Positions 6,821 to 9,405 of a stretch of DNA of 9,405 bases are shown piece after piece. The notes below the pieces were generated by a model. That model was not told the DNA's origin and did not search any database. It saw only the letters and a list, made by a program, of their open reading frames with translations. The stretch is from Gemmatimonadota bacterium (GTDB lineage: Bacteria > Gemmatimonadota > Gemmatimonadetes > Palauibacterales > Palauibacteraceae), in contig JAMJQV010000215.1 of the NCBI GenBank assembly GCA_023554435.1, forward strand, positions 1-9,405, in the 5' to 3' direction. Numbering within the stretch: position 1 is the first letter of the stretch; each line of letters starts with the position of its first letter. The position numbers were made by a program, and so were the translations under genes.

Positions 6821-7785
6821 CACGAGCCCACCTCGCGGGTTCCGATCATCCGGGCGGCCCGCACACGTTCGCCGGGGGCGACCTGGATCGCTCGGCGAGC
6901 CTGCGGAGCGACCCCAAGCGTATCTCGGAGTTGCTCGAGGCGGGGAGTTCGAGGTTCCTTCCCTTTCGCGGACTGGACCCCCTCGTCGAGACGGAGGCGC
7001 GGCCAGGCCTCGGCTGGATTCCGCGGATCGAACTCGAGAACCTCGTCGATGTCGACTCGGCAGCCCTGTTCCTCGGCCTCGAGCCCGACGGCGCCCGGTT
7101 CGCAATCCCGGTTCCGGAGACAGTCCGAGACGACGACCTCGGCCCTGCCGCGGCATCGTTCCGGGGCGTCCGTGAAGTGGCGCCACTCCTCACCGTCCCG
7201 GATGCGTCGGTCCTGGCACTGGGTCGGTCTCTCACGGCCTGGCACGCGATGCACCGTTACTGCTCGAAGTGCGGTGCCCCGGCGGCGACGGACGAGGCCG
7301 GCCACGCCCGACGCTGCACCAACGGCGCCTGTGACACGGTCCAGTTTCCGCGCACCGATCCCGTCGTGATCATGCTCATCCACCGTGAAGGACTCTGCCT
7401 TCGGGGTCGCGCGATCCGGGCCCGCAGGTATCCTCCGGGTCTGCATTCCTGCCTGGCCGGATACGTGGAACCGGGGGAGTCGATCGAGGAGGCGGTGCGC
7501 CGGGAGACGTGGGAGGAAGCCGGATTGCGGGTCGGCCGCGTCCGATATCATTCATCCCAGCCGTGGCCGTTTCCGTCGACGTTGATGATCGGCTGCTTCG
7601 CGGAGGCTCTTCCTGGAGAGCCGCGGATCGACAGCAGCGAGCTGGAGAGCGTCCGGTGGTTCACCATGATGGAACTCCGGGAGGCCGTGGAGCGTTGGGA
7701 CGAAGCCGGGGCACTCAGGGTACCTCCACCCCTCACGATCGCTCACCAGCTGGCCCGGGCCTGGCTGGCAGAGCACTCCGGTTGA
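6817..7785 (+). CDS. nudC: NudC-type Nudix NADH pyrophosphatase / NAD-RNA decapping hydrolase
   Basis: Cytoplasmic enzyme of the NudC family, which splits NADH/NAD+ to NMN(H) plus AMP and in E. coli removes NAD caps from RNA 5' ends. The 322-aa protein has a degenerate N-terminal domain (FAGGDLDRSASLR, 18-30, is family-like). A zinc ribbon follows: Cys149, Cys152, Cys167 and Cys172, then FPRTDPVVIM (177-186). The Nudix box matches the consensus exactly: G215, E221, R229-E230, E233-E234, G236. The NudC-specific motif SQPWPFPST (247-255) distinguishes it from other Nudix enzymes. The second cysteine pair is spaced CX4C instead of the usual CX2C. The GTG start overlaps the upstream stop as GTGA, suggesting translational coupling; GGGGAGAG lies 13 nt upstream, rather far. 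An in-frame GTG at 6787 is possible but adds non-conserved residues. Confidence 0.94.
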   Translation: MTRAHLAGSDHPGGPHTFAGGDLDRSASLRSDPKRISELLEAGSSRFLPFRGLDPLVETEARPGLGWIPRIELENLVDVDSAALFLGLEPDGARFAIPVPETVRDDDLGPAAASFRGVREVAPLLTVPDASVLALGRSLTAWHAMHRYCSKCGAPAATDEAGHARRCTNGACDTVQFPRTDPVVIMLIHREGLCLRGRAIRARRYPPGLHSCLAGYVEPGESIEEAVRRETWEEAGLRVGRVRYHSSQPWPFPSTLMIGCFAEALPGEPRIDSSELESVRWFTMMELREAVERWDEAGALRVPPPLTIAHQLARAWLAEHSG

Positions 7786-7815
7786 GCCGGACCCTACTCG
7801 AACGACGAAAGCCGC

Positions 7816-9405
7816 ATGGAAGAGAGAGTCGTAGCTCCACACGCATCTACGCCCGCCGCCACCGCGCTCACCGGCGGAGGCCTCGGCTTCATGCCGTCGG
7901 ACCTCCTCGAGCAGACGTGCAAGCGGGTTGGAGTCGCGGCCCTGGTCTTCGCCGCGATCTGGGCTTGGGTGCTCGTCATGAACAATGTCGTATGGCGGCT
8001 GTTCGACACGGTACCGGACCACGTAGGTGAATGGGGAGCTTTCTCCAACCCGATCGCGTTCATCGGTCTCATGATCTCGCTCGGAATGGTGTTCATCGCC
8101 GGACGGCTGCATCACGAGCCCGAGAAGTTGCTCGACGTCGGCCTGGGTTTCGAAGTCGCTACCGCGGCGCTGGTGGGAGCAGTGAACTGGTGGGTCGCCG
8201 TCCCGAGCGGCATGGGCGTCTCGTGGATCTGCGTCATCATCATCTTCTATCCGGCGATCGTGCCGGCCAGCATTCGCAAGATTCTGATCGCATCCGTAAT
8301 CGCCGCGAGCATGGACCCGCTGTGGTACCTCGTCGGCGTCCTGCGTGGCGTCGAGTACGGGCTGAGCGGCTACGAGTTGTTGTGGTCGTTCATGCCGAAC
8401 TACGTCTGCGCCTTCCTGGCGGTGGTGCCGGCAAAAGTGATTCGGGGGCTGGGACGTCGGGTGTCTCGGGCTCGTGAACTGGGGGCGTACCGGGTCGGGA
8501 ATCTCCTCGGACAGGGGGGCATGGGCGACGTATACCGCGCCGACCACCGCCTCCTGGCGCGCCCGGCCGCCATCAAGCTGATCCGGCCCGAGGTGCTGGG
8601 CGATACCGACGGTTCGAGATCCGTCGTCGTCGAGCGTTTCAGAAGGGAGGCTCACGCCGCTGCAAACCTCCGATCACCGCACACCATCGAGTTGTACGAT
8701 TTCGGGGTGAGCGACGACGGGAACCTGTACTACGTGATGGAACTGCTCGAGGGCCTCAACCTCCAGCAGTTGGTGGACCGATTCGGACCGATGCCACCCG
8801 CCCGGGTGGTTCACCTCCTGAAGCAGGCCTGCCTGTCGCTCGGAGAGGCGCATGAACGAGGCCTCGTGCACCGTGACATCAAGCCCTCGAATCTGGTCGC
8901 CTGTCGGATGGGTCTCGCCGTTGACTTCGTCAAGGTCCTCGACTTCGGGCTCGTCAAGATGGCTTCGGAACAGGGAACCGAGGCGGCCAACCTCACGTCG
9001 CCGAACGTGACCACGGGAACACCGGCGTACATGCCGCCGGAAATCGCTCTCGGGAATCGGCCGATCGACGGACGTGCCGACCTGTACGCGCTGGGATGCG
9101 TCGCCTACTGGCTCCTGACCGGGCGCACGCCGTTCGAGGCGCCGACTGCAGTGGCGATGCTCATGCAACAGGTACAGGAGGAGGCGCGGCCACCATCGGA
9201 AGGGTCCGAACTCGCCATACCTCCTGAACTGGACCGGCTCGTGCTCGACTGCCTGTCGAAAGATCCGGATGACCGGCCGGCGAACGCCGGCGCCCTGTAT
9301 CGACGCCTGGCCGAGTGCCCCATGTCCGACCCCTGGGACCGCGATCGGGCCGTTGGATGGTGGGACCTGCATCTGAGCGACCTGGATCTCGACCCGGGTC
9401 CCGAT
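7816..9405 (+). CDS. Membrane-anchored Ser/Thr protein kinase with N-terminal multi-helix region (partial, cut by right edge)
   Basis: Hanks-type kinase; 530 codons are visible with no stop before the window ends. Residues 38-208 hold about six hydrophobic segments (roughly 38-56, 78-98, 108-128, 134-154, 157-178, 186-208). A basic linker (210-222) leads into the kinase domain, starting near 225. Catalytic features: glycine loop GQGGMGDVY (232-240), Lys254 in AAIK, the helix-C FRREAH, HRDIKPSN (352-359) with Asp354, DFG (376-378), and GTPAYMPPE (401-409, PPE in place of APE). The later DGRADLYALGCVAYWLLTG (splits as DGRADLYALG and CVAYWLLTG) and DRPANAG complete the fold. All catalytic residues are present, so it should be active. 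Six helices place both ends in the cytoplasm. The ATG follows nudC by 30 bp; only a weak GAAAG precedes it. The gene may end soon after the edge, since the kinase domain is complete by about residue 500. Its substrate is unknown. Confidence 0.93.
   Translation, partial: MEERVVAPHASTPAATALTGGGLGFMPSDLLEQTCKRVGVAALVFAAIWAWVLVMNNVVWRLFDTVPDHVGEWGAFSNPIAFIGLMISLGMVFIAGRLHHEPEKLLDVGLGFEVATAALVGAVNWWVAVPSGMGVSWICVIIIFYPAIVPASIRKILIASVIAASMDPLWYLVGVLRGVEYGLSGYELLWSFMPNYVCAFLAVVPAKVIRGLGRRVSRARELGAYRVGNLLGQGGMGDVYRADHRLLARPAAIKLIRPEVLGDTDGSRSVVVERFRREAHAAANLRSPHTIELYDFGVSDDGNLYYVMELLEGLNLQQLVDRFGPMPPARVVHLLKQACLSLGEAHERGLVHRDIKPSNLVACRMGLAVDFVKVLDFGLVKMASEQGTEAANLTSPNVTTGTPAYMPPEIALGNRPIDGRADLYALGCVAYWLLTGRTPFEAPTAVAMLMQQVQEEARPPSEGSELAIPPELDRLVLDCLSKDPDDRPANAGALYRRLAECPMSDPWDRDRAVGWWDLHLSDLDLDPGPD

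Noticed and set aside
5369..7186. A 605-codon open frame on the minus strand opposite the AAA+ and nudC genes
   Set aside because: It is antisense to two genes with intact catalytic motifs. Its product is low-complexity, Arg/Pro/Gly-rich with no recognisable domain, as expected for a GC-rich shadow frame.
7780..7818. nudC and the kinase gene share a reading frame, separated by one TGA and ten sense codons, hinting at read-through fusion or recoding
   Set aside because: Same-frame adjacency occurs in one third of gene pairs by chance. No recoding signal is visible, and the kinase has its own ATG.
7552..8655. A 367-codon minus-strand open frame opposite the nudC end and the kinase gene's start
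   Set aside because: The translation is His/Arg/Asp-rich with no motif, while the plus strand encodes clear NudC and kinase sequences.

Overview
This GC-rich window of bacterial chromosome carries eight protein-coding genes packed almost without gaps. Five lie on the minus strand (positions 1-5161) and three on the plus strand (5306-9405), diverging from a 144-bp intergenic region. I see no tRNA, rRNA, CRISPR array, insertion sequence or prophage gene. The housekeeping gene set, high GC, long CTC/TL5-type L25, membrane pyrophosphatase, and a Ser/Thr kinase with an N-terminal multi-helix membrane region suggest a Gemmatimonadota-like organism or a relative. That assignment rests on remembered family patterns, not on a search.

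Minus strand, in transcription order: an MscS-family mechanosensitive channel (5161-4079), then prs (PRPP synthetase), rplY/ctc (L25), pth (peptidyl-tRNA hydrolase) and hppA (membrane ion-pumping pyrophosphatase, cut by the window's left edge). A good sigma70-type promoter (TTGACG, 17 bp, TAAACT) lies between the channel gene and prs. prs-rplY-pth-hppA therefore looks like one operon with gaps of 49, 18 and 43 bp. Its products fit biosynthetic growth: PRPP for nucleotides, a ribosomal protein, rescue of peptidyl-tRNA, and hydrolysis of the pyrophosphate released by biosynthesis. Prs itself releases AMP, but PRPP-consuming enzymes release PPi, which HppA would couple to ion pumping.

Plus strand: a Ycf46-like AAA+ ATPase (5306-6820), a NudC-type Nudix NADH pyrophosphatase/NAD-RNA decapping enzyme overlapping it by four bases (GTGA), and, after 30 bp, a membrane-anchored Ser/Thr protein kinase that runs off the right edge. 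The set looks like one operon. Its promoter has a near-consensus -10 (TATAGT) only 7 nt before the ATG and no Shine-Dalgarno sequence, so the first gene is probably translated from a leaderless mRNA. A perfect 8-bp inverted repeat brackets the -35 box and is a candidate operator.

Nothing here is a clearly new defence or mobile system. The points most worth a second look are the AAA+/NudC/kinase operon, its leaderless and possibly operator-controlled promoter, the membrane-N-terminal kinase architecture, and the linkage of a probably K+-dependent pyrophosphatase to prs.
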